A stretch of 64,000 bases of DNA from JBGSUZ01 sp043770095. GTDB lineage: Bacteria > Bacillota > Clostridia > Peptostreptococcales > Acidaminobacteraceae. Within the stretch, counting starts at the first letter, position 1. Every line of letters starts with the position of its first letter. The notes below the pieces were generated by a model, which was given only the letters and a program-made list of their open reading frames with translations, ran no database searches and was not told the origin of the DNA. Positions 1-9,377 of this stretch are shown here, one piece after another. A program made the translations under genes and the position numbers. The stretch spans positions 38,444 to 102,443 of the forward strand of contig JAYVIR010000065.1 of assembly GCA_043770095.1 (NCBI GenBank). The letters are read 5' to 3'.

Positions 1-1769
1 CAGCTGAAGGCGAAGCGCAAGAAGACACTTTGGTGCCAACACCAGAAGCGGCGCTTGAAGGCGCGAACGACATTCTTGCGGAAATGATTTCGGACGATGC
101 GAGCTATCGAACGTTTATTAGAGAATTTTATATCAAAAATGGCAAAATGGTGACTAAAGCCACCAAAGCGGCGGAGCAATCGGCTTATGAAATGTATTAT
201 GATTATTCGGAGCCAGTGAGCAAAATGCCGCCTCACAGAATTTTAGCCATGAACCGAGGCGAAAAAGAAGAGTTTTTGAAGGTTCAAATTGACGTGGGCA
301 GTGACACGGTTCAAAATTGGCTGGTTGGAAAAGTGTGTCCTAAATCAAACCCGTCATTTGACGAACGTTTGACCATCGCGGCAGAAGATGCGCTTAAGCG
401 ATTGATTTTGCCATCGATTGAACGAGAAGTGCGAAATTATTTGACTGAAAAAGCAGAGATTGAGGCGATTAACGTCTTCGGAAAAAATACGAAGCCGCTG
501 CTCATGCAAGCCCCTGTCATGAACATGAAAGTACTTGCTATTGACCCTGGCTATAGAACGGGCTGTAAAATTGCCGTTTTAGACGAAACAGGCAAAATGC
601 TTGATTATAAAACCATCTATCCGACGGAGCCTAGAAATGATGTGGAAGGGTCTCAAAAGACCATGAAACAGCTGATTGAACGCTTCGATGTAGACATTAT
701 TTCTATCGGAAATGGCACAGGTTCAAGAGAAACGGAAAAAGTGGTTGCCGACCTTCTCAAAACCCTTGAAAAGACTGTTTACTACACCATTGTCAGTGAA
801 GCAGGCGCATCGGTTTACAGCGCTTCAAAATTGGCGACGGATGAATATCCAGATTTGGATGTTTCCATCAGAGGGGCAATCTCCATCGGGAGAAGACTTC
901 AAGATCCGCTTGCGGAGTTGGTTAAAATTGACCCGAAAAGCATTGGGGTAGGTCAATATCAGCACGATCTAAATCAAAAACACTTAGACGAAACCCTTAA
1001 AAATGTGGTAGAAGATTGTGTAAACAGCGTAGGGGTTGACCTGAATATGGCCACCCCATCTCTTCTTAAATATGTGTCAGGCATCAATGAGACCATTGCG
1101 AAAAATATTGTGGCCTATCGAGACGAAAATGGTCGATTTGCTAGCAGAAAAGAGCTTAAAAAAGTGAAGCGATTGGGAGACAAGGCTTATGAGCAGTGCG
1201 CAGGTTTCTTAAGAATTAGAGAAGGCAAGGAACCACTCGACAATACAGCGGTTCACCCTGAATCTTATGAACTGGCGACTCGCGTTATGACCATGCTCGG
1301 TTACAGCCCTAAGGACCTTAAAAAAGGCAGTCTTACAGATATTGAAGACAGATTGTTTGAACATACAGGAGAGACTGCACTCAAAACTGCAACTGCGAAA
1401 ATGGCAGAACAATTAGACGTAGGGGTTTTGACACTTACGGACATTATCGTGGAACTTAAAAAGCCGGGAAGAGACCCAAGAGAAGACATGCCGAAGCCGC
1501 TTTTCAGATCTGATGTGCTTTCGTTTGATGACCTTCTTGATGGGATGGAACTGACGGGCACGGTAAGAAACGTGGTCGACTTTGGCGCATTTGTAGACAT
1601 TGGCGTCAAGACGGATGGTCTTGTTCATGTGTCGCAGATTGCTGACAAATTTGTAAAAAATCCGATGGAAATTGTGTCGGTTGGCGATGTGGTACAGGTG
1701 AGAATTATGAGTGTGGACAAAGAGCGCAAGAAAATCTCGCTTTCTATGAAAGGGCTAAAACAAGCTTAA
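1..1769 (+). CDS. tex: Tex-family RNA-binding transcription accessory protein (5' partial)
   Basis: The reading frame is open from base 3, so the gene enters from outside the window and about 590 C-terminal residues are present. Tex proteins are usually about 720 residues, so roughly 130 N-terminal residues are missing. Visible parts are the YqgF/RuvX-like nuclease-fold domain (AIDPGYRTGCKIAVLD near base 540), the helix-hairpin-helix segment around bases 1060-1200, and a C-terminal S1 domain (GTVRNVVDFGAFVDIGV near base 1560). Tex is a cytoplasmic nucleic-acid-binding protein linked to transcription and translation quality. There is nothing odd apart from the window edge; corA follows 64 bases later. 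Confidence 0.95.
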   Translation, partial: AEGEAQEDTLVPTPEAALEGANDILAEMISDDASYRTFIREFYIKNGKMVTKATKAAEQSAYEMYYDYSEPVSKMPPHRILAMNRGEKEEFLKVQIDVGSDTVQNWLVGKVCPKSNPSFDERLTIAAEDALKRLILPSIEREVRNYLTEKAEIEAINVFGKNTKPLLMQAPVMNMKVLAIDPGYRTGCKIAVLDETGKMLDYKTIYPTEPRNDVEGSQKTMKQLIERFDVDIISIGNGTGSRETEKVVADLLKTLEKTVYYTIVSEAGASVYSASKLATDEYPDLDVSIRGAISIGRRLQDPLAELVKIDPKSIGVGQYQHDLNQKHLDETLKNVVEDCVNSVGVDLNMATPSLLKYVSGINETIAKNIVAYRDENGRFASRKELKKVKRLGDKAYEQCAGFLRIREGKEPLDNTAVHPESYELATRVMTMLGYSPKDLKKGSLTDIEDRLFEHTGETALKTATAKMAEQLDVGVLTLTDIIVELKKPGRDPREDMPKPLFRSDVLSFDDLLDGMELTGTVRNVVDFGAFVDIGVKTDGLVHVSQIADKFVKNPMEIVSVGDVVQVRIMSVDKERKKISLSMKGLKQA

Positions 1770-1833
1770 GGGTATCGGTTAAATGAATGGTTCAACGGAT
1801 ATAACATCATTTTAGAAAAAGTGAGGGACTTTT

Positions 1834-2811
1834 ATGCTCGGAGAGTATATTTATTACAATGCCAATGAAGTCAAACCGTTATCGTTTAAGCACCCGCGAG
1901 AAATCGTCAAAATTCCTAAAGGGGTGCACTGGATACACGTTCCTATCGGAAAAAGTGGGATAACCTCGGATAATGCGAAAGACATACAACAGGCTTTTAA
2001 TATTGACCGACTGACATGGGAAGATATCGTTAAGGGGGACCATTTGCCTAAAGTTGAGGTGGATGGCGAGCGCATTTTTATGGTCATGCAGGTGCTTAGG
2101 TTTGATGAACCTTCACAGCAAATTATCAAGAATCAAGTTTCCATATTGATTCAAAATGATTGGGTGCTGACATTTTTGCATGGCGAAACCCCTGTTTTTG
2201 AAGTCGTACTAGAAAAGTTAAAAATTAATCGAAATTCGATGAGAGAGCGGGGTCCGGATTATCTGCTCTATAGTTTGATGGGAACCATCATGAATTTGCA
2301 TTTTCAAATTTTTGAGAGAGTAGAAGACAAGATGGATCGTATTGAGTCATTGGTAATGCGTCAATCTAAGGGTAATTATATTCATGATTTGTATAAAATT
2401 CGAAAAGAAATTATGAAAATCAAATCGGCAATATCGCCCATGAAAGACATGATACGAACACTCCTATATGAAACTACCTTTATCCAAGCGGATGATCGGG
2501 CGGTCTTTAAAGATTTAAACGACCGTCTCCTGGAAATCAATGAATCGCTTTCGTACTATAGGGAATTGGTGAATGCGTTATATGACATGGACCTTTCAAA
2601 TGCGAGCAATCGCATGAATCAGATTATGACCACTTTGACGGTCTATTCGGCTATTTTTATTCCTTTAACATTTTTGGCAGGGGTTTATGGCATGAACTTT
2701 AAGTACATGCCAGAGATGGGTTGGGTGGGCAGCTATCCAATCTTTATATTGGCCTGCCTGGTGATTACTGGCAGCATGCTCGGTTATTTTAAACGTAAAA
2801 AATGGTTGTAA
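1834..2811 (+). CDS. corA: CorA-family divalent cation transporter
   Basis: This is a 325-residue protein, normal for CorA magnesium/cobalt channels. The long N-terminal cytoplasmic part is followed by two membrane helices near the C-terminus. The signature GMN motif (YGMNF) sits at the end of the first helix, and the tail is basic (FKRKKWL). It starts at ATG 1834 behind GAGGG. The product is expected to be a homopentameric inner-membrane channel for Mg2+ or a related ion. The stop codon is followed directly by a possible ATG of the next reading frame, but prdR more likely starts 84 bases further on. A 33-bp copy of the 3' end of this gene recurs at 13486-13518. Confidence 0.93.
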   Translation: MLGEYIYYNANEVKPLSFKHPREIVKIPKGVHWIHVPIGKSGITSDNAKDIQQAFNIDRLTWEDIVKGDHLPKVEVDGERIFMVMQVLRFDEPSQQIIKNQVSILIQNDWVLTFLHGETPVFEVVLEKLKINRNSMRERGPDYLLYSLMGTIMNLHFQIFERVEDKMDRIESLVMRQSKGNYIHDLYKIRKEIMKIKSAISPMKDMIRTLLYETTFIQADDRAVFKDLNDRLLEINESLSYYRELVNALYDMDLSNASNRMNQIMTTLTVYSAIFIPLTFLAGVYGMNFKYMPEMGWVGSYPIFILACLVITGSMLGYFKRKKWL

Positions 2812-2895
2812 ATGATACCGTTAGAAGATGGAAGCGTCCTATCAAAATATCGTAGATTTAATAAGAGTGAACTGAGTCATAAGATGGAGGACAAT

Positions 2896-4650
2896 GTGTT
2901 TTTAGCGCCCAAACTTATAAGAATTAGTGATGTAATGTCAAAAAACTATATGACCATTAGAGAACATGAGTCAATAGAACGTGCACTTCATGAAATGCTG
3001 GCAGCTCATTTAGATGATATTTATATTGTCAACGAACTTGGGAAATTAATTGGAATTTTTACGCTTTCTGATGTATCAATGCTTATATCCCAAAAATCCA
3101 GTTTTGAGCGACTGCTTTCTGATCATATGCACTCTGTTATTGTCATTATTTCAGGCAGAGATACTTTAGAATCTGCTAGAGATCTGATGATGCTTCGTGA
3201 AATCGGTCGTTTGCCTGTTGTTGTGGATGAGGTTATGATTGGCGTTGTGCGTACAAAGGAGATTAGAGATAACTTTTATATGAAAATGGAAGAGGTCGGT
3301 CGCCAGTTGAACCACATTATCAATAACATTCACGAAGCTGTATGTGTTGTGGATGTTGAAGGGAATGTGGCGGTTTGGAATGATAACGCTGAAAAGCTTT
3401 ATGGCGTTGGCGCTGCAGAAATTATGGGGAAATCTTTAGCCGATTATTTTCCGAATGCATTGCTGTTAAAAGTATTAAAAGAAAAAGAACGGATTGAAAA
3501 TATTTATCATTCACCAAGGGCGCGCTCCAATATTGCCATAAGTGCTCAGCCAATCTATATTGACGGATTGTTTGTGGGCGCAGTTTCTACTGATAGAGAC
3601 ATTACAGAAGTAGAAACCCTTTCAGTTGCTCTAGCGGATGCGACACAGAAAGTTATTTTTCTTGAAGAAGAAATGAAACGGATTGCAAATGACGGTTTTG
3701 GAGAAATTATTGGGAAGTGTCCTGAACTTCAAAAAAACATTAGCACGGCTCGTCAAGTGGCACCAACGGGCATTAGTGTTCTAATCAACGGAGAAAGCGG
3801 TACGGGCAAAGAAGTTTTTGCAAGATCCATTCACATACAAAGCAGGCGCAAAGGTCTTTTTGTGCCAGTAAACTGTTCGGCAATTCCTGGTGAACTATTT
3901 GAAAGTGAATTCTTTGGCTATGAAGCTGGTGCTTTCACCGGTGCTAATAGAAAAGGAAAAACGGGAATATTTGAACTTGCCGATCGTGGAACGGTATTTT
4001 TAGATGAGATAGCGGACTTGCCAATGTCGATGCAAGCCAAACTTCTGAGAGTGCTTCAAGAAAGTGAAATCAGGCGTGTGGGTGGTGAGACAATCAAAAA
4101 AGTAGATGTTCGCGTTATTTCTGCAACAAATAAAAATCTAAAAAAGATGGTTGAGAGTGGAGAATTTAGAGAAGATTTGTATTTTAGACTAAATGTCATT
4201 GAAATTGCATTGCCACCTTTGAGGGCAAGAGGCACCGATATTGACCTGTTCATTAATAAGTTTTTGACGGAAGTTTCAGCATCCTCAGGCAAGAAGACAC
4301 CAATGATGCAGGTTCAGGCGCTCAATGTTTTAAGGAAATATCATTGGAAAGGTAATGTACGAGAATTGAGAAATACAATTGAACAATTGGTAGTCTTGTG
4401 TATGGACGGCATCATTCGCGAAGAACTGCTGCCGCAGTATATACGAGAATCTGTTTCTCAAGTGGAACAATCGACAAAGGTAGAGACTCTTGATTTGAAT
4501 GTGGTGGTAGAGCAAATTGAAAGAAATACAATAAGCAAAGCTTTAGAAATTTCGAAGGGTAATAAGGCTGCGACGGCAAAGCTTCTCAATGTTAAGAGAA
4601 CAACTTTGTATTACAAGCTTGCGCAATACGGTTTAGGTAAAAATGAGTAG
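2896..4650 (+). CDS. prdR: PrdR, sigma-54-dependent activator of proline reductase genes
   Basis: Domains in order are a tandem CBS pair (starting ISDVMSKNYMTI), a PAS domain, an AAA+ sigma-54 interaction domain with Walker A GESGTGKE (about base 3794) and the GAFTGA loop (3928-3945), and a C-terminal Fis-type helix-turn-helix. The frame is open from ATG 2812, but that codon abuts the corA stop and has no ribosome site. GTG 2896 has GGAGG at 2886-2890 and puts the CBS domain at the N-terminus, so I prefer it. In Clostridioides difficile PrdR activates the prd genes in response to proline. Here it lies just upstream of three dyads and a -24/-12 promoter, which fits the same role. The 612-residue version from 2812 remains possible. 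Confidence 0.88.
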   Translation: MFLAPKLIRISDVMSKNYMTIREHESIERALHEMLAAHLDDIYIVNELGKLIGIFTLSDVSMLISQKSSFERLLSDHMHSVIVIISGRDTLESARDLMMLREIGRLPVVVDEVMIGVVRTKEIRDNFYMKMEEVGRQLNHIINNIHEAVCVVDVEGNVAVWNDNAEKLYGVGAAEIMGKSLADYFPNALLLKVLKEKERIENIYHSPRARSNIAISAQPIYIDGLFVGAVSTDRDITEVETLSVALADATQKVIFLEEEMKRIANDGFGEIIGKCPELQKNISTARQVAPTGISVLINGESGTGKEVFARSIHIQSRRKGLFVPVNCSAIPGELFESEFFGYEAGAFTGANRKGKTGIFELADRGTVFLDEIADLPMSMQAKLLRVLQESEIRRVGGETIKKVDVRVISATNKNLKKMVESGEFREDLYFRLNVIEIALPPLRARGTDIDLFINKFLTEVSASSGKKTPMMQVQALNVLRKYHWKGNVRELRNTIEQLVVLCMDGIIREELLPQYIRESVSQVEQSTKVETLDLNVVVEQIERNTISKALEISKGNKAATAKLLNVKRTTLYYKLAQYGLGKNE

Positions 4651-4799
4651 TGTCGAAAAATAGACACTATGTCTAAAAATGGACACTGTGTCTATTTTTA
4701 TTGATTTATTGTGTATAAGTCTTGTTTTTCAATGGAAGTAGGGCATGTATAAGTCATTTGGAAATTTAAAAAATAAAGTTTGTGTCTAAAAATCGACAC
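4650..4799. promoter_or_regulatory. Three GTGTC-N8-GACAC dyads, candidate PrdR enhancer sites
   Basis: Near-identical inverted repeats occur at 4650-4667 (GTGTC/GACAC), 4669-4686 (ATGTC/GACAC) and 4782-4799 (GTGTC/GACAC), each with an 8-bp A-rich spacer containing AAAAAT. The first overlaps the prdR stop codon. They lie about 160-310 bp upstream of the -24/-12 promoter, the usual distance for activator-binding sites of sigma-54 enhancer proteins. The assignment to PrdR is inferred from adjacency. Confidence 0.6.
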
Positions 4800-5013
4800 T
4801 TTCTGTAGTGAGATGCTTCAAAAACAATCAATTTTAATAATTGTATAATGGTGTTATAAAAAACAATTGAACTTTTTAGAAGGAATAAAGCATTCAAAAC
4901 AGCTATTTGTAAAAACAAACTACAAATAAAACCTATAGAAATTTAAAATACTTTAAGAGTTGGCATGGTATTTGCTTATATAAAGAGTGAGAACCGAAAA
5001 TGGGAGGTGTCAT
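4651..5013 (+). other. prdR-prdC intergenic control region
   Basis: The gap between prdR and prdC has no gene. It holds three 18-bp dyads in its first 150 bases, an AT-rich stretch, and the sigma-54-type promoter at 4961-4975. There is no clear terminator after prdR. Confidence 0.7.
4961..4975 (+). promoter_or_regulatory. Sigma-54 (-24/-12) promoter of the prd operon
   Basis: TGGCAT, five bases, TTGC matches the -24/-12 consensus with exact spacing. The predicted start is near base 4987, which excludes the upstream in-frame GTG at 4987 as the prdC start. The downstream ATG 5014 has its own GGGAGG. Confidence 0.85.
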
Positions 5014-6309
5014 ATGAGTTTTATGATAACTATTCCGTTAAAACAGCATGTCGGCGGGCCTTGCAAACCGATCGTTGAGATTGGACAACTAGTTAAAAAG
5101 GGAGAGCTAATCGCTTTACCAGAAGGACTTGGTGCCAATATTCATAGTTCAGTTTATGGCGTTGTCACAGAGATTGAAAACGGAAATGTCGTAATCGAAG
5201 CGGACGATGATCAACCTGATGCATTTCTTCCTATAAAAGAAACGCAAACACACCTTGAAGCAGTCAAGGAAGCGGGTATTGTAGGCGCTGGTGGAGCAGG
5301 ATTCCCTGCGTATGTTAAGTTCAACATTGACTTAAAAGGCGGGTACCTATTAACAAATGCGGCTGAATGTGAGCCGGTGTTAGAACATAATACAATGTTC
5401 ATGGAAGAACATCCAGATGTTCTAATCCGAGGTATGCACTATGTTATGAAGATGATTAATGCGTCTAAGGGCTACATTGCAATTAAGCCAAAGCATAAAC
5501 AGACAATGATCATTCTAGGCAAGTACCTTAAACAAAATAACATCACTGATATTGAAATTAAGTTTTTAACAGACATGTATCCTGCGGGAGATGAAAGAGT
5601 TATTGTCAGAGAACTTTTGGGTGTGGAATTACAACCAGGACAATTGCCTTTAGAAGCCAACGCGGTGGTATCCAATGTGGAAACTTTGAAAAATGTCACC
5701 TATGCCATTGAAGACCGCAAACCTGTAATCACAAAAGACATTACAGTGGGTGGTCAATTAGTAGATGCGCATGAAGGTCATGTGTTCTTTGATGTGCCAA
5801 TTGGTATGCCAATTAAACATTATATTGATGCGTGTGGTGGATATGAAGTTTGCCATGGTGAACTTGTCATGGGTGGACCGTTTACAGGAATTAGCACAAC
5901 AGAAATGAGTCCGGTTACTAAAACAACTGGCGGCGTATTGGTTTCAATGCCATTCATTCAAGATACAAGAAAAGCGGGTATTATTGCTTGCGAGTGCGGT
6001 GCTCAAGAAGGCAGATTAAGAGAAATTGCTGCTGGCATGGGTGCGACAGTTGTTGCAGAAGAAAAATGCAAAAGAATGATTGAAGTTGGTGGTCGTTTTA
6101 GATGTGATCTTCCCGGTATTTGTCCTGGACAAGCTGAGAAGGTACTCAGTCTTAGAAAACAAGGAGCCGAGATTATTATCACGGGAACTTGCGAGGATTG
6201 AACTAATACTGTCATGAGTGTAGCGCCTAGGTTAGGTCTACCGGTGTACCACAGTACGGATCATCTTCTTAGAGCAGCAGGTCACAGATTATACCGAGCA
6301 AAAAAGTAA
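5014..6309 (+). CDS. prdC: PrdC, RnfC-like electron-transfer selenoprotein of proline reductase
   Basis: This is an RnfC-like protein (GGPCKP near the N-terminus, GAGGAGFPAYVKF, NAAECEP) that passes electrons to proline reductase. The apparent stop TGA at 6199-6201 lies in ...TGTCED-TGA-TNTVM. The frame continues for 35 more codons to TAA 6307, giving 431 residues with selenocysteine as residue 396. PrdC is known as a selenoprotein in proline-reducing clostridia. A hairpin at 6220-6241 fits a bacterial SECIS. ATG 5014 has GGGAGG at 5002-5007. It is the first gene of the operon behind the sigma-54 promoter. An annotation ending at 6201 would lose the Sec site. Confidence 0.92.
6220..6241 (+). 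promoter_or_regulatory. SECIS-like hairpin of prdC
   Basis: GTAG (6220-6223) pairs with CTAC (6238-6241) and GCCT (6225-6228) pairs with AGGT (6234-6237), with a bulged C and loop AGGTT. The loop starts 27 bases after the TGA and has a G in its first two bases, both within the usual bacterial SECIS model. Confidence 0.65.
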
Positions 6310-6412
6310 TCTACTTTTAAAATGAGTATCATCGAATTTAGCATTTGTCCGACTAAGTCGGGTAATATATGCAACATCATACTAAAATATTATTTATAGG
6401 AGGCGATTTTAG

Positions 6413-8281
6413 ATGTCTATTAATCATGAAACAGCGAAAGAACATGCAAAAGACCCTGCTGTGTCATGCTGTAGATTTGAAGCTGGCACAGTTATAGGCC
6501 CTTCAAACCTCGAAGATCCGGCGATTTTCTCGGATCTTACAGATTCAGGTTTACTTACTATTCCTGCAAACTGTCTGACCATTGATCAAGTATTGGGTGC
6601 AACTTTAACAAAAACGGTGGATGCGTTAACGCCATTCACAGCAGACGTGCTTGATAAGGTTGTTTCTACAGAAGCAACTCCAGCACCTACAGCGACAGCA
6701 ACTGCAACACCAGTAGTAGCGGCTGCAGCAATCACACCAATGGTGTCGGTAGCTAACAATGGCGGCGTGCTTCGCATTCACATTGGCGAAGGAAAAGATA
6801 TCAATCTTGAAATTCCAATGGGCATGGGTATGGGTATGGCTGCACCAGAAGCGGCAGTGACAGCTCCAGTAGCTGAAGCGGTTGTTTCAAATGTAACAGC
6901 AGCGCCACAAGAAGAGAAAGTGATTCGTGAACTTGTAAAAAAACATTACCAAATCGATAAAGTTGAACTTGGACCTGAGACTAAAATCGTTGGCAGAACG
7001 CTTTTCATTAGAGAAAGCGTATGTCAAGATGCAGTTTCTTGTGATCATCTTGTTGTGAGCATCAAATTCGACATCATCACACCAGATGATTACGGTAAGT
7101 ACTCTGAAACATTCATGGACGTTCAACCGATTGCTGTTAAAGAAGAAGGCGAACTTGGTCATGGTATTACAAGAGTTATTGATGGCGTAATCATGGTTGT
7201 AACAGGTACAGATGAAGGCGGCGTTCAGATTGGTGAATTCGGTTCTTCAGAAGGTATCATCGAAAGAAATGTTATGTGGGGTCGTCCTGGTGCTCCTGAT
7301 AGAGGCGAAATCTTTATTAAGACTGAAGTCGTTATCAAAGAGCATACAAATATGGAGAGACCAGGTCCTCTTGCTGCTCATAAAGCATCTGACTTTATTA
7401 CGCACGAAATCAGAGAAGCTCTCAAGCAATTTGAAGGCGAAGCTGATTCTGTGGAAGTTTTCTCACAAAAACGTAGACCAGGCAAGAAAAAACTCGTTAT
7501 CGTTAAAGAAATCATGGGCCAAGGCGCAATGCACGATAATCTTATTCTTCCAATTGAGCCAGTTGGCGTTCTCGGCGGCAAGCCAAACGTTGACCTTGGT
7601 AACGTACCAGTAATGCTTGCACCAACAGAAGTTCTTGATGGTGGTATCCATGCACTTACTTGTATCGGACCAGCTTCGAAGGAAACTTCTAGACACTATT
7701 GGAGAGAACCGCTTGTTATGGAAGCAATGAACGATGAAGATTTCGATCTTTGTGGCGTAATATTTGTTGGTTCACCACAAGTCAATTCTGAAAAATTCTA
7801 TGTATCACGTCGTTTAGGCATGATGGTTGAAGCTTTAGATGTTGACGGTGTAATCATCACAACTGAAGGCTTCGGAAACAACCATATCGACTTTGCTAGC
7901 CACCACGAGCAAGTAGGTATGAGAGGCATTCCGGTAGTAGGTATGACATTCTCAGCGAACCAAGGTGCACTTGTTGTTGGTAACAAGTACATGGTAAGCA
8001 TGGTTGACCTTAACAAATCTAAGATGGGTATCGAAAATGAAATCCTTTCTAACAATACACTTTGCAAAGAAGATGCATTAAGAGCGCTTACAATGTTAAA
8101 AGCTCGCATCGGCGGCGAAGAAATCAAGAAAGCTGAAAAGAAGTGGAATGTAAACGTAAAGCAAAACAACATTGAAGTCATTGAAAAAGAAATTAACCTC
8201 AAAGTTGAACAATTGCCAAACGAACAGTCTCTTGAAAAATCAGAAAAACGTCTTAGAATTTACGAAATTGAAGAAAACTAA
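6413..8281 (+). CDS. prdA: PrdA, D-proline reductase proprotein (pyruvoyl-forming)
   Basis: This is a 622-residue proprotein of the D-proline reductase catalytic complex, which reduces D-proline to 5-aminovalerate. The family cleaves itself before a conserved Cys to give a large N-terminal chain and a small pyruvoyl chain. The site is visible as ALTCIGPASKETS with Cys at residue 417 (base 7661). An Ala/Thr/Pro-rich linker lies at about residues 83-105 and a GMGMGM run near residue 140. ATG 6413 follows a GGAGG. The stop is TAA 8279-8281. It lies between prdC and the small prd protein in the order usual for this operon. A small CCGAC/GTCGG hairpin at 6349-6361 precedes it. Confidence 0.96.
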   Translation: MSINHETAKEHAKDPAVSCCRFEAGTVIGPSNLEDPAIFSDLTDSGLLTIPANCLTIDQVLGATLTKTVDALTPFTADVLDKVVSTEATPAPTATATATPVVAAAAITPMVSVANNGGVLRIHIGEGKDINLEIPMGMGMGMAAPEAAVTAPVAEAVVSNVTAAPQEEKVIRELVKKHYQIDKVELGPETKIVGRTLFIRESVCQDAVSCDHLVVSIKFDIITPDDYGKYSETFMDVQPIAVKEEGELGHGITRVIDGVIMVVTGTDEGGVQIGEFGSSEGIIERNVMWGRPGAPDRGEIFIKTEVVIKEHTNMERPGPLAAHKASDFITHEIREALKQFEGEADSVEVFSQKRRPGKKKLVIVKEIMGQGAMHDNLILPIEPVGVLGGKPNVDLGNVPVMLAPTEVLDGGIHALTCIGPASKETSRHYWREPLVMEAMNDEDFDLCGVIFVGSPQVNSEKFYVSRRLGMMVEALDVDGVIITTEGFGNNHIDFASHHEQVGMRGIPVVGMTFSANQGALVVGNKYMVSMVDLNKSKMGIENEILSNNTLCKEDALRALTMLKARIGGEEIKKAEKKWNVNVKQNNIEVIEKEINLKVEQLPNEQSLEKSEKRLRIYEIEEN

Positions 8282-8330
8282 AACTTAGTATGTTGATCTA
8301 GAATCATTCAACAGGAAAAGGAGCTTAAAA

Positions 8331-8588
8331 ATGGAACAACTTCAATATGGCGATAAGCTGATACTCATGGAAGGTGTCATCGTGGAAATGAATGATGGCT
8401 CTGTAGCGATTGATTTAAAAGGCAGACTTGGGTATCTTAAAGTACCGATGAGGATGCTTATTTCAAACTATGAACTCAAATTAGGTCAAGAAGTTGGCTT
8501 CATGATGAGCTACCCAGAAGTGTTAAATGATGGAGATAACGAACACTATATCAGTAATCTTCAAAAATTACAGAAAGAGGGGAGATAG
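8331..8588 (+). CDS. Small conserved proline reductase cluster protein
   Basis: This 85-residue protein lies between prdA and prdB, as in other prd operons. It has an OB- or beta-barrel-like look (VIVEMNDGSVAIDLKGRLGYLKVPMRM), with no Cys, signal peptide or membrane helix. I believe it belongs to the small family named after CBO2463/CBO2479 that accompanies proline reductase, but the assignment is from memory and context. Start ATG 8331 has AAGGAG; the gap to prdB is three bases, so translation is probably coupled. Its function is unknown; a structural or assembly role in the reductase is a guess. Confidence 0.8.
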   Translation: MEQLQYGDKLILMEGVIVEMNDGSVAIDLKGRLGYLKVPMRMLISNYELKLGQEVGFMMSYPEVLNDGDNEHYISNLQKLQKEGR

Positions 8589-8591
8589 AAA

Positions 8592-9317
8592 ATGAGTTAT
8601 AAGCCAGTAAAAGGTTTGCAATCAGAAATTTTTGTACCTGTAACTCCGCCTCCAGTTTGGGCGCCGGTTACTAAAGAATTAAAAGATATGACAATTGCCC
8701 TTGCAACAGCAGCGGGTGTTCACTTAAAAACTGATCCAAGATTTAATTTCGCTGGAGACTTCTCATTCAGAGTTATTCCTAACAATATACCATCAAGCGA
8801 ACTTATGGTTTCACATGGTGGTTACGATAATGGCGATGTTAATAAAGACATCAACTGCATGTTCCCAATCGATAGATTGAACGAACTTGCTGCAGCAGGT
8901 TTCATCAAAGCAGCAGCACCTGAACACTTCGGTTTCATGGGCGGCGGCGGAGATCAAGCCAAATTTATCAATGAAACTGGTCCAGAAATTGCTAGAAGAC
9001 TCAAGGCAGAAAATGTCGACGCAGTTCTTCTAACAGCTGGCTGAGGCACTTGTCACCGTACAGCTGTACTTGTACAGCGTGCGATTGAGGAATCGGGTAT
9101 TCCTACAATAATCATTGCGGCACTTCCTCCAGTAGTAGCACAATCAGGAACTCCTAGAGCAGTAGCTCCCCTTGTACCAATGGGCGCAAATGCAGGTGCT
9201 CCAAATGATATCGTGATGCAAACAGCAATTACTAGAGAGGCGCTTGAGTATTTAATCAAGATTCAGAGTTCTGGTAAAATCATTCCACTTCCATACGAAT
9301 ACAACGCAAAAATATAA
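8592..9317 (+). CDS. prdB: PrdB, selenocysteine subunit of D-proline reductase
   Basis: The reading frame is interrupted by TGA at 9042-9044 in TAG-TGA-GTCHRT, the conserved selenocysteine site of PrdB. It continues to TAA 9315-9317, giving 241 residues with Sec at 151, the normal PrdB size. The second half (VLVQRAIEESGIPT, NAGAPNDIVMQ) is fully in frame and family-like, so this is recoding, not a broken gene. PrdB carries the catalytic selenol that attacks D-proline held by the PrdA pyruvoyl group. ATG 8592 follows GAGGGGA. A SECIS-like structure follows the TGA. Confidence 0.96.
9046..9082 (+). promoter_or_regulatory. SECIS-like structure of prdB
   Basis: Two alternative hairpins follow the TGA: GTAC/GTAC with loop AGCT (9058-9069), whose loop begins 17 bases after the TGA, and CTGTAC/GTACAG (9064-9077). 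An outer GCAC/GTGC pairing (9046-9049, 9079-9082) can enclose them. Which one SelB uses cannot be decided by eye. Confidence 0.6.
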
Positions 9318-9331
9318 GACATAACCTCATG

Positions 9332-9350
9332 GCGGGGGGGGAACCCCCTC
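9332..9350 (+). terminator. GC-rich hairpin between prdB and prdD
   Basis: A G8 run followed by GAA-CCCCC forms a compact hairpin, and a short T-rich stretch follows (CTTGTTTT). It may be a leaky terminator or an mRNA-stabilising stem that lowers prdDEF expression relative to prdAB. Confidence 0.5.
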
Positions 9351-9377
9351 GCTTGTTTTAAGTGGAGGAGGTCACGT

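Noticed and set aside
4987..5013. GTG 4987 as the prdC start
   Set aside because: It coincides with the predicted sigma-54 transcription start; ATG 5014 has a strong ribosome site.
8592..9044. prdB as a short gene or pseudogene ending at TGA
   Set aside because: The TGA is the conserved Sec codon and the remaining family sequence continues in frame.
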